NCBI RefSeq assembly: GCF_000383955.1
Contig: NZ_KB913013.1
Location: forward strand, 353,694-417,693
Direction of reading: 5' to 3'
DNA: 64,000 nucleotides
DNA from: Rudanella lutea DSM 19387
GTDB taxonomy: Bacteria > Bacteroidota > Bacteroidia > Cytophagales > Spirosomataceae
In this document: positions 50,260 through 59,471 of the stretch, one piece after another
Layout of the letters: every line of letters begins with the position of its first letter
Numbering within the stretch: position 1 is the stretch's first letter
Notes under the pieces: model-generated
The model's input: only the letters and a program-made list of their open reading frames with translations
Told to the model about the DNA's origin: nothing
Databases searched by the model: none
Position numbers and translations under genes: made by a program

Positions 50260-52996
50260 CCCGACGTCGGAACCGGGCCCCGAACCACCACCCTACGGCC
50301 AGGAGTCCGGTTCCGACCAACCCAATCCCCATCTTTTGTATAGAAACGCCACCCGTAGTAGGCAACTGAAGGGGACCCGTTTCGCCAAGCAAAATCAATC
50401 CTGCCCAACCCGTTGGTAAACTTTCACTCCGGGAGGCCTGGCTCAACCACGTCTGCTTTGCCCGTTGCAACGCTATGTCACGGGGCATCCCCTGAGCCAG
50501 ATACGTATAAAATAATTCGGTAAGCGCGTAGGTTGAACCACTCGGTACCCCCAACAGCGAGGTCACCATACTGGATACGCCCAAAGCGGCAAAACCCCGC
50601 GCCAGACTAAATACACCCTCGCCTTTTCGGTAGGTACCTACTCCGGTATTGCAGGCCGACAAAACCAGTAGCTGCGTCCGGAAACCGGCTCCCCCCTGGA
50701 GATCTGACAACCGGAGCACAGAATCAGCAAAGTAGAGCACCGGCTCGCGCGCCAGCGTGTCGGCATCGGCATGGGTAAACAACTGCACCACCGAAGCCGA
50801 CGGAGCCAGTTGCCGAAACCGGGCGCGGGTAGCGGCAGTACCCGTCAGCAAGGTGGGCATAAAAAAAGACGCACCAATCCGGTCAAGCGATTCGGCAGAT
50901 CCCAGGAGGGTTACCTGTCGTTGGGAAGCGGGCAGGTCATCGAACGATACAGGGGCCATCCCTACAAAACTACCGTCACTCGACGGACGAGTCTGATTCC
51001 GGGATTCGGTCAGCAGCCGATCAACCGAATACCCGTAACTAAACGCGTAGGTATTCACCAGATAATCGGCCGGGACCCGAACTGAACGACACAGGGTTTC
51101 GAGCGGCACAAAGGGTCCATCGGGAGCCACCACCACCCGACCGGGCGGCAGGTGTAGCGGGGCCAGCAACAACTGGTGTAGGGTTACACCCGCCCGCAAA
51201 AAGGCACCCATATGGCTGTTTAGTTCCGTGGGGTGATGCAGCAGAGAAAGCCATTCCCCCAGGGCTGCCGTGTAGGGTTGAAGCGGCTGCCGTACCAACC
51301 GGATACCGGTTGCACTCACCCCAAGTACATACAAACCGGCATCCCCCACAAAATAACTCACCAGCGACTGCTGCCGACTTCGGAGCCAGGTTACCACCTC
51401 CGAAAGGGGACGGATCGTAGTATTATACCGATACCCAAAGTACAGAGGGTGCGTTTGGGCCAACCGTTGCAGAAACGAATCCCGACGGTCAATCTGGGCA
51501 AGCAGCTGCGCCTGAATTCGGTCGTATTGTGGGTTGCGGTCGGGCATTTGGGCCAGATCCTGCTGAAGGCGGTTGACTGTCCGGTTAAGTTGCTCTCCCT
51601 CTTCGGCCAATTGCGTCGGCAGAAACTGACGCGCTCCCAATTCATTTAGCTGATCGGTGAGCAACACCGCCCGACTCCGCTCCATGAAATAGTACACCAT
51701 GGCAGGATCGTTACGCCTGTACGCTGCGTCGATACTTCGTTCATAGAGTCGGTGGGTTTTCTTGCGCCAGTATAGTTTTGACCCATCACCAGTATGCTCT
51801 CGACGCATATGGTGTACCAACCCATCGGCCAGTTGGTATGTACGCAACGCATTCGTCAATCCTACCGCACCCGACTGCTGCGACCAGGCAAATCCCATAT
51901 TTTCGAGAATTGGCAGGAGGAACTCTTTGTGCGGTGCCGATCGAATCTGGGTTTCGGTGGGCCATTCATCGGGTCGGTGGGGTTGGTACGTGGGCACGAT
52001 GGTCTGGATCGCCCGCCCAAAATAGCCAATTGCCTCGGGCCACCGGTTCATTTTTCCGGCCAGAACCCCCAGATTATCGAGCGCGACGGCCCGCCCGCTC
52101 AGACTCGGATGCAGCTGAACCGCCAGCGTAAGCGTGCGCAGAGCCTCGGCATACCGTCCCGTTTCGCCCAGAAAATAGCCCAGATCGGTGTAGTTACTGG
52201 CCAATCCGAGGGTATCCGCAAGCTGCCGATTGAGGGCAATGGCCTGCCCAAACCAGTACTCGGTCTGGGCATACTGCCGCTGCCGCTGACACAGTGACGC
52301 CTTAACCGTATAATATAAAGACAGATCGACCGCCTGCGGATACCGGCGACCAACCGCAATAGCGCTGTCGATGGCCCGACCCGCCCGGTGATTCTGGTCG
52401 AGGGATCGGCAGGCTTTGGCCCATTCATAATACCCGTTGGCCTGTCCGTACGGATCACCCGCCACCCGACCAATAGCCGCCCCCCGTCGCGCGAGCGTAG
52501 CCGCCTGCTCGTAATCGCCTTCCGTACTCGCCAGATAGGCCAGTAAGCTGTACAGATTCGACGACCATTTGCTCCGCGGATGCTGCCGAGCGAATCGCAA
52601 CCCCTGCCGACCGGTTTCCCGAGCTTGGGCCAATCGGTTTTCCTGCTGTAATACATACGCCAACCGATAGTACGCTTTTACCAACGCATCGGAGTGGGGA
52701 GGCAAACGGACCGTATTCGCCTGTGCTTCCCGGAGCAGCGTCTGTAACCAGGCAACGGCCGTTGAGGCATCGCCGGTTTGGGCGAAGGCACGGGCCAGGT
52801 CGGTCAGGAGCCGGACATACACCGAATCTTTCGGCGTTTGGCGGGGCCACGTCTGTACAAGCCGGAGCAATCGAGGTTTTTGAACCGAAAATTGGAGGGT
52901 ATTGAGCGAGTCCAGCACCTGTGGGGTTGGTTGCGCCCCAACCGTATGCCCACTCAGGGACGTTAGCAGCAGCACCGGTTTCCACCACCCTTTCAT
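50225..52996 (-). CDS. CHAT-domain protease with TPR repeats and C-terminal membrane anchor
   Basis: A 923-residue exported protein. A signal peptide (MKGWWKPVLLLTSLSGHTVGAQ) is followed by about ten TPR units (35-400). A CHAT caspase-like domain (about 620-870) carries the catalytic His742 in LFTHADAD and Cys782 in LSACNTGVG, with GEGVFSLARGFAALG and the C-terminal signature WAGLILLGE. One helix (about 882-900) and a basic tail close the chain, so it is probably anchored with the protease domain outside the cytoplasm. CHAT proteases are used in signalling and cell-death systems. It ends the CHAT-subtilase-TPR-sigma operon; its start lies 6 nt after the subtilase stop. Confidence 0.9.
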   Translation of the reverse strand: MKGWWKPVLLLTSLSGHTVGAQPTPQVLDSLNTLQFSVQKPRLLRLVQTWPRQTPKDSVYVRLLTDLARAFAQTGDASTAVAWLQTLLREAQANTVRLPPHSDALVKAYYRLAYVLQQENRLAQARETGRQGLRFARQHPRSKWSSNLYSLLAYLASTEGDYEQAATLARRGAAIGRVAGDPYGQANGYYEWAKACRSLDQNHRAGRAIDSAIAVGRRYPQAVDLSLYYTVKASLCQRQRQYAQTEYWFGQAIALNRQLADTLGLASNYTDLGYFLGETGRYAEALRTLTLAVQLHPSLSGRAVALDNLGVLAGKMNRWPEAIGYFGRAIQTIVPTYQPHRPDEWPTETQIRSAPHKEFLLPILENMGFAWSQQSGAVGLTNALRTYQLADGLVHHMRREHTGDGSKLYWRKKTHRLYERSIDAAYRRNDPAMVYYFMERSRAVLLTDQLNELGARQFLPTQLAEEGEQLNRTVNRLQQDLAQMPDRNPQYDRIQAQLLAQIDRRDSFLQRLAQTHPLYFGYRYNTTIRPLSEVVTWLRSRQQSLVSYFVGDAGLYVLGVSATGIRLVRQPLQPYTAALGEWLSLLHHPTELNSHMGAFLRAGVTLHQLLLAPLHLPPGRVVVAPDGPFVPLETLCRSVRVPADYLVNTYAFSYGYSVDRLLTESRNQTRPSSDGSFVGMAPVSFDDLPASQRQVTLLGSAESLDRIGASFFMPTLLTGTAATRARFRQLAPSASVVQLFTHADADTLAREPVLYFADSVLRLSDLQGGAGFRTQLLVLSACNTGVGTYRKGEGVFSLARGFAALGVSSMVTSLLGVPSGSTYALTELFYTYLAQGMPRDIALQRAKQTWLSQASRSESLPTGWAGLILLGETGPLQLPTTGGVSIQKMGIGLVGTGLLAVGWWFGARFRRRVKHRVQTHHPV

Positions 52997-53002
52997 ACCG
53001 GC

Positions 53003-54526
53003 TTAGGGGTTTACCCATAAACCACCCACAATCTGATCCAGCAGATTCAGATCCCGGCGGGCCCCAATTGACCGCAATACCGCTTCGCGCGACGATAGAT
53101 CTTTGCCGTCTATCATCGCGCGGGCTATGAGCCCCGTGACGTACGGAGCCGCAAACGAAGTCCCCCGAAAATCAGGAGTAATATGAGGGGTTTTAAACGA
53201 TCCAAACCGACTCTGCCCATCGGAACCGTTTACCAGCACACCCACCGATACATAAACGTCGGACTTGAGTTCACAAACCGCACGCCGAAAACGGGGCCGT
53301 CCGGTATCGTCGTGCTCACCCGTGGGCAGAGCAACAACCGACGTTACGGTGATCACATTCGTGAGGCCCGCGCTTGAACAGGCCGGTGCCAGCATAGGCA
53401 CACGCAGATCGCCCAGTTGATGCCCGATAGACGGAATTTGGGGCAACCCTTCAGGCGGTACATCGCCAACGTTCCCGGCGGCGCAAACCACCAGAATACC
53501 GCGGTACGCCAACCGCTGCAACGACGCCTGAAGTAACGGGATGGTTTCGTTCGTTCCGCAGGCAAATACCCAACTGGCATTGATAATCCGGGCACCTTGC
53601 GTAGCCGCATATTCCAGACCCGAAAGTACATCGAACAGCGTACAGACATTCCGGGCATCGGCAATGCGAACCGGGAGCAGGTTGGCCTCGGCACAAACCG
53701 ACCGGATGATCCCGGCAACACGGGTTCCATGCCGGTTAAACTGCGCGTCGGTCGGGTCGGCATCCTCCTCTACAAAATCCCAACCCCAGGGCGTGGTCCG
53801 GCAAGACAAAGCGTCTGAAGGTTTTGGGTACCGCCCCCCGACCAGTTCAAGACCGGAGTCCAGGATAGCCACCGTGGGCCCTGACCCATGCAGGGTATCG
53901 GCGCCAACGAGTCCAGCCCCTCCATACTGCCCACCCGGATACAGGAAGCCTACTGCGTTGGGATACCCCTGCCCGCGCCCCACCTGATTGGTGTTGCCGT
54001 CCTGTCCGCGCCCGATCTGATTCGTATTTCCATCCTGCCCCGCCCCCCGGCCAGTACTACCCCCGCCCGGGCGAATAAATCCGGTCGGCAACTGGGGATT
54101 CAGGGGAACCGCTTCGATGCACTCACCGGGGGGGAGTGCATTGAGGGCCGTCAGCGACTCGGCGGATGCGAGCAAAACAAGGGCTTTCCCTCCGCAATGC
54201 CGGTATGTCCGTACCCTGACAACCGGCTGGGCATCAACGTCGGGACCCGTAATGAGCCGATACCGTTCACCCTGGTACAAAAAATTAAGCACACTCTCAT
54301 CGTCCACCAGAATGTACTCCTCTGGTAAAACCGGGGTACCCCGGTACAAAATGGCTGTTTCTCCATAAATCGACCGAAAGACATCAGGGGCCGATCCAAA
54401 CAGGTATGCGGGGTCCAGAGACCGGACGTCCCGGAATGGAGGAATCGGTTTACGAGGCTTCGGACGGGCTAGCACGGAAAAATGGTTTTTAGTGTATGGT
54501 TTTCGGTTTATGGAAGGGCTGGCCAT
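53003..54526 (-). CDS. S8 subtilisin-like serine protease
   Basis: A 507-residue protease (ATG start). The catalytic triad is intact: Asp223 (AILDSGLE), His266 (NRHGTRVAG) and Ser456 (GTSFAAPYV), with Asn352 (CAAGN) for the oxyanion hole. Residues 55-145 look like a prodomain. A spacer with two and a half copies of GRGQDGNTNQ (about 160-187) joins it to the catalytic part. There is no signal peptide. The N-terminal 15 residues are encoded by a family B repeat (CATAAACCGAAAACC words), so the true start may be GTG at 54475 (VLARPKPRK). It lies in an operon with the CHAT protease, which it may activate or cleave (inference). Confidence 0.88.
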   Translation of the reverse strand: MASPSINRKPYTKNHFSVLARPKPRKPIPPFRDVRSLDPAYLFGSAPDVFRSIYGETAILYRGTPVLPEEYILVDDESVLNFLYQGERYRLITGPDVDAQPVVRVRTYRHCGGKALVLLASAESLTALNALPPGECIEAVPLNPQLPTGFIRPGGGSTGRGAGQDGNTNQIGRGQDGNTNQVGRGQGYPNAVGFLYPGGQYGGAGLVGADTLHGSGPTVAILDSGLELVGGRYPKPSDALSCRTTPWGWDFVEEDADPTDAQFNRHGTRVAGIIRSVCAEANLLPVRIADARNVCTLFDVLSGLEYAATQGARIINASWVFACGTNETIPLLQASLQRLAYRGILVVCAAGNVGDVPPEGLPQIPSIGHQLGDLRVPMLAPACSSAGLTNVITVTSVVALPTGEHDDTGRPRFRRAVCELKSDVYVSVGVLVNGSDGQSRFGSFKTPHITPDFRGTSFAAPYVTGLIARAMIDGKDLSSREAVLRSIGARRDLNLLDQIVGGLWVNP

Positions 54527-54565
54527 GCGCCAACTCTTAACTTCAAACTCTTAACTCTTCACTCC

Positions 54566-55279
54566 TTACAATTGCTCCAGTAACTGCTGAGCCTCAGCAG
54601 CTCCCTCCAAATTCCGACGGATTACGGTCTGTAGCAACGCTTTCGCCCACTTTTTATCATTCGGCTCATTCCGTTTCAACCGGGTGAGGGCTTCGTAATA
54701 CAAACCGGGATTCGCGTAAAGGTCGGTTCGGGCGCTTAGCGTTTGGAATAAGCTGATGGCCCGGTCGTACTGCCCCCGTCGAAGAGCTACCAACCCTAAC
54801 TGGGTTAAGACCTCGCTCTGGGCGGGCTGCCGCCGAAGAAGATCACTCAGCAGTGTATCGGCCTGGGCCAATTGCCCCCGGTTGACCAGATCGAGTCCCT
54901 GTTGCAGGCTGTCGGTTCCTGCACCCATAGTAACGGCACCCGGTCCTGTATGCCGGGCGATGTAGGTATCGGCCAACTCGGTGGAAGATGGGCTTCTCCC
55001 CCAAAATACCCAGGCTAAACCCAACAGCAACACCACACTCGCGGCCGCAGCCAGAACGTACGGCCAAACAGACCGGCGGGGAGCCGGTATGGGCCGAGCC
55101 AGCCACTCAGCCCGCCGTTTATCGGCGGCTTCGCGTCGGGCTGCGGTTTGGGCCGCCAGATAAAACGCCACCGCATCGGCAACGTCCGGGTCCGTTTGCA
55201 GATCACGCTCGAATTGGGCGCGGGCGTCGTCGGAGAGCCGGGCGGCAAAATAATCGTCAATAAGGTTCCAGTCCGTCAT
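54566..55279 (-). CDS. Membrane-anchored TPR protein, putative anti-sigma factor
   Basis: A 237-residue protein. The cytoplasmic N-terminal part (about 1-70: MTDWNLIDDYFAARLSDDARAQFERDLQTDPDVADAVAFYLA) has the layout of anti-sigma and ECF-linked TPR proteins. One membrane helix (about 73-91, VLAAAASVVLLLGLAWVFW) is followed by a periplasmic TPR domain (about 105-237). ATG 55279 follows the sigma-factor stop by 25 nt; the frame is open further upstream only through the sigma gene. The likely role is to hold the sigma factor at the membrane until a signal, perhaps a protease, releases it. Confidence 0.85.
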   Translation of the reverse strand: MTDWNLIDDYFAARLSDDARAQFERDLQTDPDVADAVAFYLAAQTAARREAADKRRAEWLARPIPAPRRSVWPYVLAAAASVVLLLGLAWVFWGRSPSSTELADTYIARHTGPGAVTMGAGTDSLQQGLDLVNRGQLAQADTLLSDLLRRQPAQSEVLTQLGLVALRRGQYDRAISLFQTLSARTDLYANPGLYYEALTRLKRNEPNDKKWAKALLQTVIRRNLEGAAEAQQLLEQL

Positions 55280-55304
55280 ACGCACAGGCGACCCGAGGGG
55301 TCGG

Positions 55305-55889
55305 TTAGGTTCGGTAGAGTTCCCGCAGTTTTTCCAGACAACGTAGCCGACTGGTTTTGGCCACGGCCGACGAGTTGTACCCTTGCTGGAGGGCAATGTC
55401 TTCATCCGAAAAGCCATCGCCCCACGCCAGCAACATCGACTGGCATTTTTCGCCCAGCAACCGTAGCCGTTGCCGCAATTGGCCGGCATCGTACTGCGCA
55501 ATCAGTTGCTGCACCACCGAGCGGGATTCGTCGGGGAGTTGCAGCAAAGCACCGTCCAGTTCGATGCCCCCGTGCACACTTTCCCGATTAGTCGTTTTCC
55601 GACGAATCTGGTCAACACATTTGTTGGAAAAAAGACTGTAGAGATAGGTCTTGAGCGACGACCGCCCTTCGAACCGGCCCGAAACAACCTGATCAATCAG
55701 AGCCAGCAGGGCATCAGCATAGGCCGTAGCGGTTTGCTCTTCGTCGAGCCGGTGTTTGCGCGCGCCTTCGCGGATAAAGTACGCGTATTGGTCGTACAAC
55801 CTGTTTTCGGCCTGTCGGCGTCGGATACCCCCCGCGCGGAGTTCGTCAATCCATTGGGCATCGGAAGGCACCTGGGCAGAAAACCGCAT
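55305..55889 (-). CDS. ECF-type RNA polymerase sigma factor
   Basis: A 194-residue sigma-70 of the ECF group. Region 2 (about 20-95) has RRQAENRLYDQYAYFIREGARKHRLDEEQTATAYADALLALIDQVV and FEGRSSLKTYLYSLFSNKCVDQIRRK. Region 4 (about 130-190) has LGEKCQSMLLAWGDGFSDEDIALQQGYNSSAVAKTSRLRCLEKLREL as its HTH. ATG 55889 (MRFSAQVPS) is chosen; an open frame to 55994 adds residues that do not look coding. It probably reads its own operon and targets elsewhere. The histidine kinase gene lies 111 nt upstream on the same strand. Confidence 0.9.
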   Translation of the reverse strand: MRFSAQVPSDAQWIDELRAGGIRRRQAENRLYDQYAYFIREGARKHRLDEEQTATAYADALLALIDQVVSGRFEGRSSLKTYLYSLFSNKCVDQIRRKTTNRESVHGGIELDGALLQLPDESRSVVQQLIAQYDAGQLRQRLRLLGEKCQSMLLAWGDGFSDEDIALQQGYNSSAVAKTSRLRCLEKLRELYRT

Positions 55890-56000
55890 CGGACAGGAGG
55901 AAAGAGACGGATGAGCCGGTAAGTACGGAAAAAGCGACCTCGATGTCAAGCCATTGCCGCGGACAACCGTTGGGAAACCCGGTTTAGCGGACAACTAACC

Positions 56001-57437
56001 CTACTTCTCGCGAAGGGGCCCGACAAACCGGAGCGTAGTGCCCCGACCCGGCCCTGAATCAATATCGAGCGTACCCGACAACGACTGCGCCCGCTGTTGC
56101 ATACTACGTACCCCATTGCCGCCCCGCCCCAGCTGCTGGGGCAAAAATCCTTTGCCATTATCCCGGATGAATAGCTCAATCCGGGGTTCGCCCGGTAGCG
56201 AGCGGTCGAGCGAGAGCCGAATCTGTACTTCCGTGGCCTCGGCATGACGAATCAGGTTGTGAAGCGCTTCTTTGAACAGCAAAAACAGGTCTCGCCGGTA
56301 CTCGGCCGGGAGCGGTAGGTCGGTATCCGGCGACGGCAACTGAATATCGAGCGTAATGGCCCGTCCACCCAACAGATTTCGGGCGGTTTCTTCGAGCCGA
56401 AACGCCAGATTCTGTAGGGTGTCGTGTATGGAATTGAGGTTCCAGATGATTTCGCGCATGGTAACCACCACCCGCCGGGATGCCTGACTGATGAGCGTGA
56501 GCTTGTCCGAAACGGCGGTATCGGTCTCGGGAAGTACGGCCTCCTCCGCAGTCGAGCGGGAAGAACGGATCTCCCCCGTTGACTCATGCCGCAGCTGCCG
56601 GGTAGCCGCCATCGCGAGCATACCGATACCGCCCAGGTCAGCCCCGAGTTCATCATGCAGGTCGCGGGCAATGTCGTCGCGGATTTGCTGGAGCTTCTGC
56701 TGCTTGCGTTCGTTTTCCTGAAGCTGCTCGATCAGTTGGGCCTGAATCTGCTGCTTTTCGAGTTCGTTCTGATTATTAAGTCGGGCAAGCCCGAGGGTAA
56801 AGCACAGCACTTCGAGGACAACCCCAATCTGTATGTAAGTCACCGGAAAGGTAAACGGATTTCCTGCTTGTCGGGTAAAAAGGGCGGGGATAAAGTTGAT
56901 GCAGAGCGCAAACACACACCCACTGACAAAAAAGAACGAGCCGACAATAAAATAGGAAATAACCGGCTGCCGCAACCGCACAATCCGGGGCACAACCACC
57001 AAAGCTACAGCCGCGAGAATGAATCGGTTAACGGTGTAAAGTAGACTCCGCAGGGCATCGGAAACGCCCGCAAGCCAAAGCCCCGTATCGAGCACCGCCC
57101 CAACTACCAGGAGTGCGGTCATCAGCCGCATCAGCCGGTAGCTGAACGGATCTTTCTGGGGGATATTGATCAGCAGAATGGCGAAGCGTATATATAGGAT
57201 AAACGCGACGGATTCCAGCAGGGCTACCACATAGTTGGCACCGGGGGCATAATCAGCCGAGGCATAATCGGAGTCGTCGAGCCGAAACGTAATCACCATG
57301 CAGAGAATGTACAGCGCATACTGCCAGTAAATAGCTTTCCGCTGTTGCACGTAGGAGAGTAGCGCATACAGCACCATCATTCCCAACATCCCGTCGAGAA
57401 AAACCCGAAGCGTACCATAGGCCGGCATCCCGTTCAT
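56001..57437 (-). CDS. Membrane histidine kinase (HisKA_3 type)
   Basis: A 478-residue sensor. Six or seven membrane helices (about 15-225) are followed by a coiled linker and a HisKA_3 dimer domain with ARDLHDELGADLGG, His261 being the phosphorylated residue. A HATPase domain follows (about 380-478) with FKEALHNLIRHAEATEVQI (N box), DNGKGFLPQQLGRGGNGVRSMQQRAQ and GRGTTLRF. The layout resembles NarX/LytS-type kinases with 7TM sensor regions. No response regulator is next to it; it may work with a distant one or feed into the sigma operon downstream (inference). The gene overlaps no neighbour and is preceded by a family A repeat. Confidence 0.9.
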   Translation of the reverse strand: MNGMPAYGTLRVFLDGMLGMMVLYALLSYVQQRKAIYWQYALYILCMVITFRLDDSDYASADYAPGANYVVALLESVAFILYIRFAILLINIPQKDPFSYRLMRLMTALLVVGAVLDTGLWLAGVSDALRSLLYTVNRFILAAVALVVVPRIVRLRQPVISYFIVGSFFFVSGCVFALCINFIPALFTRQAGNPFTFPVTYIQIGVVLEVLCFTLGLARLNNQNELEKQQIQAQLIEQLQENERKQQKLQQIRDDIARDLHDELGADLGGIGMLAMAATRQLRHESTGEIRSSRSTAEEAVLPETDTAVSDKLTLISQASRRVVVTMREIIWNLNSIHDTLQNLAFRLEETARNLLGGRAITLDIQLPSPDTDLPLPAEYRRDLFLLFKEALHNLIRHAEATEVQIRLSLDRSLPGEPRIELFIRDNGKGFLPQQLGRGGNGVRSMQQRAQSLSGTLDIDSGPGRGTTLRFVGPLREK

Positions 57438-57459
57438 GAATAGGTAGTTAGCGGTTTCA

Positions 57460-57540
57460 ATTAGATGTTAGACGCTAGACTTATTTCCATTCTGTAGAGA
57501 AGTCTAACATCTAATGTCTAGCGTCTAGTGTCCAATACTC
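57460..57540. repeat. Intergenic inverted repeat, family A, copy 5
   Basis: AATTAGATGTTAGACGCTAG at the left, AATGTCTAGCGTCTAGTGTC at the right, with apex CCATTCTGTAGAGAAGTC close to that of copy 2. It ends or begins 23 nt before the kinase start codon and lies between two genes of the same strand. Confidence 0.82.
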
Positions 57541-57635
57541 TGTGGTTAGCAGTTGAACTGGGGGACGTTATCCCTTTTTACTCCATAAAGAAAATCGAAA
57601 ACGTAACTACTATCGACACCATTTATTAAACGTCT

Positions 57636-58613
57636 TTACGTCTCAGCTTCCAACAACGCATCAATTGCGGCCGTTAGCGTTTTCCAGCGGGTAGCCCAAT
57701 CGCCCGCAACCCGCACGTACGCGATATTTCGTGTATCCAGAGCGGCTTTGAACCGGTCAAACATCTCCTGCCGCCGGTGCCCCAGATCCCGCAACCCGTC
57801 GGCCACCCAGGGCACATCAATATCAAGCAGAAAATACAGGTCGTAGGTGACCCGTTTTTCCAGTTCGGATAAAACGGGCGGAATCTCGTTCAGGTATATC
57901 TCGGAATACAGGCCCGTCGTGATAACGTCGGTATCGCAGATGAGCACCTTATTGGCTCGCTCCTGCGCCTGTAGTACAGCCTCGGTTTGGGCGTAGCCAA
58001 TCCGGACAATATCGTCGAGAGAAAACTGGTTGTCGGTAATCAGGTCGCGGGCTACCTCATGGACAAAAGCCGTTTGGTAATGGTCGGCCAGTTGGCGGCC
58101 GGTAGTGGTTTTACCGACGCTTTCGGGACCGTACAAACAAACCCGTTTGGTAAAGTAGGGGCGCACCACGGCCGGAATAAAGTCCCAGTACCGAAACGGG
58201 TGTGCCCGAATCTGCGTGGCCGAAACCGGAATCCCCTCCCGACCGGGATCGAACAGGACGCACGGCCGTTGCAGGTGCTCGGACAAGGGGGCGCCGTACG
58301 CTTCTGAGCAGAAAAAGGCATCCACAGCCGGAAACCGTTGCCGGATAAACCGCGCCCAGCTTTTAGTAGCTTCGTACAGCGGCAGGGTCGGGTCATGGAA
58401 ATCGTCATCTACCACCACCACCTCTATTTGCGGGCGGTCGGCAAGCAGGGTACGTAACCAGCGTTCGCGCAGGGTGGGCGGAATCGGATCGTCGGGGGTA
58501 ATGCTCATGGATACCGTAAGCCGCTCACATTGTTTCAGGGCAAAGTCGATCAGGGCAAGGTGCCCCGTATGCACCGGCATGAACTTACCGAAAACCAAAC
58601 CGTGGGAAAACAT
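57636..58613 (-). CDS. nadR: NadR-type nicotinamide-nucleotide adenylyltransferase / ribosylnicotinamide kinase
   Basis: A 325-residue bifunctional NAD-salvage enzyme. The N-terminal nucleotidyltransferase part (1-150) has GLVFGKFMPVHTGHLALIDFA (HTGH signature) and ISVSATQIR (GIPVSATQIRAHP here). The C-terminal kinase part (155-325) has a P-loop GPESVGKTTTGRQLADHY and a conserved Asp-Thr (LICDTDVITTGLY). The N-terminal HTH of enterobacterial NadR is absent, so it is an enzyme rather than a repressor. It is monocistronic; the pseudouridine synthase gene upstream on its strand is separated by a purine-rich word run. Confidence 0.93.
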   Translation of the reverse strand: MFSHGLVFGKFMPVHTGHLALIDFALKQCERLTVSMSITPDDPIPPTLRERWLRTLLADRPQIEVVVVDDDFHDPTLPLYEATKSWARFIRQRFPAVDAFFCSEAYGAPLSEHLQRPCVLFDPGREGIPVSATQIRAHPFRYWDFIPAVVRPYFTKRVCLYGPESVGKTTTGRQLADHYQTAFVHEVARDLITDNQFSLDDIVRIGYAQTEAVLQAQERANKVLICDTDVITTGLYSEIYLNEIPPVLSELEKRVTYDLYFLLDIDVPWVADGLRDLGHRRQEMFDRFKAALDTRNIAYVRVAGDWATRWKTLTAAIDALLEAET

Positions 58614-58647
58614 AAGGAAAAGGAGAAGGGAGTAAAGGGAGAAAGGG

Positions 58648-59232
58648 TTAAAGCACGTGGGCGGCTTTAAGGTCGGCCCGGCTCAGGGTCCGTACCTCGC
58701 CCGGCTGCATGCCATCGGCAGTCAGTCCTTCAATAGCCCAGCGTACCAGCCGTAGAGTCGGAAAACCCACAGCGGCTGTCATCCGGCGCACCTGCCGGTT
58801 TTTGCCTTCGTGCAGGGTCAGGGCAATCCAGGTGGTTGGAATATTAGCCCGGTACCGGATAGGTGGGTTGCGCGGGGGTAGCCGTTCCTCCGCTCCTTCA
58901 ATTCGCTCGACCCGGGCGGGCAGGGTATCGTACGGTTTCCCATCAACGCTGATACGCACCCCGGAGGCCAGCCGTGCCAGGGCTTCGTCGGTAATAGCCC
59001 CCTCCACCTGCACCCAATACGTCCGCTCGTGCCGAAACCGGGGGTTAAGCAGCCGGTGATTCAGGGCGGTATCGCTCGTCAGCAACAAGAGCCCTTCCGA
59101 ATCGGCATCGAGCCGCCCGACCGGGTACACATCCCGGGCCAGGGTAACGGGCAAATCGGCCAGCGTGGGTTTGTCGCCTTCTTTCGAAAACTGCGACAGC
59201 ATCAGGTAGGGCTTGTAAATAAGGTAATACAT
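58648..59232 (-). CDS. Ribosomal large-subunit pseudouridine synthase (RluE/RsuA-family)
   Basis: A 194-residue pseudouridine synthase. The catalytic motif GRLDADSEGLLLLTSD (about 51-66) contains the active Asp, and GKNRQVRRMTAAVGFPTLRLVRWAI is the C-terminal signature. There is no S4 domain, as in RluE, which modifies U2457 of 23S rRNA in E. coli. ATG 59232 (MYYLIYKPY) is chosen; upstream ATGs at 59250 and 59268 are possible. A purine-rich run AAGGAAAAGGAGAAGGG (family D, 58615-58645) follows its stop. Confidence 0.92.
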   Translation of the reverse strand: MYYLIYKPYLMLSQFSKEGDKPTLADLPVTLARDVYPVGRLDADSEGLLLLTSDTALNHRLLNPRFRHERTYWVQVEGAITDEALARLASGVRISVDGKPYDTLPARVERIEGAEERLPPRNPPIRYRANIPTTWIALTLHEGKNRQVRRMTAAVGFPTLRLVRWAIEGLTADGMQPGEVRTLSRADLKAAHVL

Positions 59233-59304
59233 GCCACAAAAGTAGTTCATTGTGCCCGCTAACCTCAAATCTGGCGAAGCGTTCCGGGGCAGACAGACAA
59301 AAAG

Positions 59305-59335
59305 AGAGCCCCAGCCGTCAAGCGACCGGGGCTCT
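59305..59335 (-). terminator. Terminator of the GH43 transcript
   Basis: AGAGCCCC (59305-59312) pairs with GGGGCTCT (59328-59335), followed on the minus strand by CTTTTTG. It is placed between the GH43 stop and the pseudouridine synthase gene. Confidence 0.7.
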
Positions 59336-59336
59336 T

Positions 59337-59471
59337 GTATAATGGATAATGAGTAATGAACAATGGATAATGGCAGGTCTGATAATCAGCAGAGCTGCTC
59401 CTTACTCATTACTCATTATCCATTGTTCACTGTTCATTGTTCGTTGTTCGTTGTTCGTTGTTCGTTGTTCA
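59337..59471. repeat. Intergenic inverted repeat, family C, copy 3, with TTGTTCG tandem run
   Basis: The left arm (59337-59373) reads GTATAATGGATAATGAGTAA and on, the right arm (59401-59440) CTTACTCATTACTCATTATC and on, with a perfect match over much of it. The right arm runs into a tandem of the 7-mer TTGTTCG (about five copies, 59436-59470), which reaches the GH43 stop codon. Confidence 0.8.
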
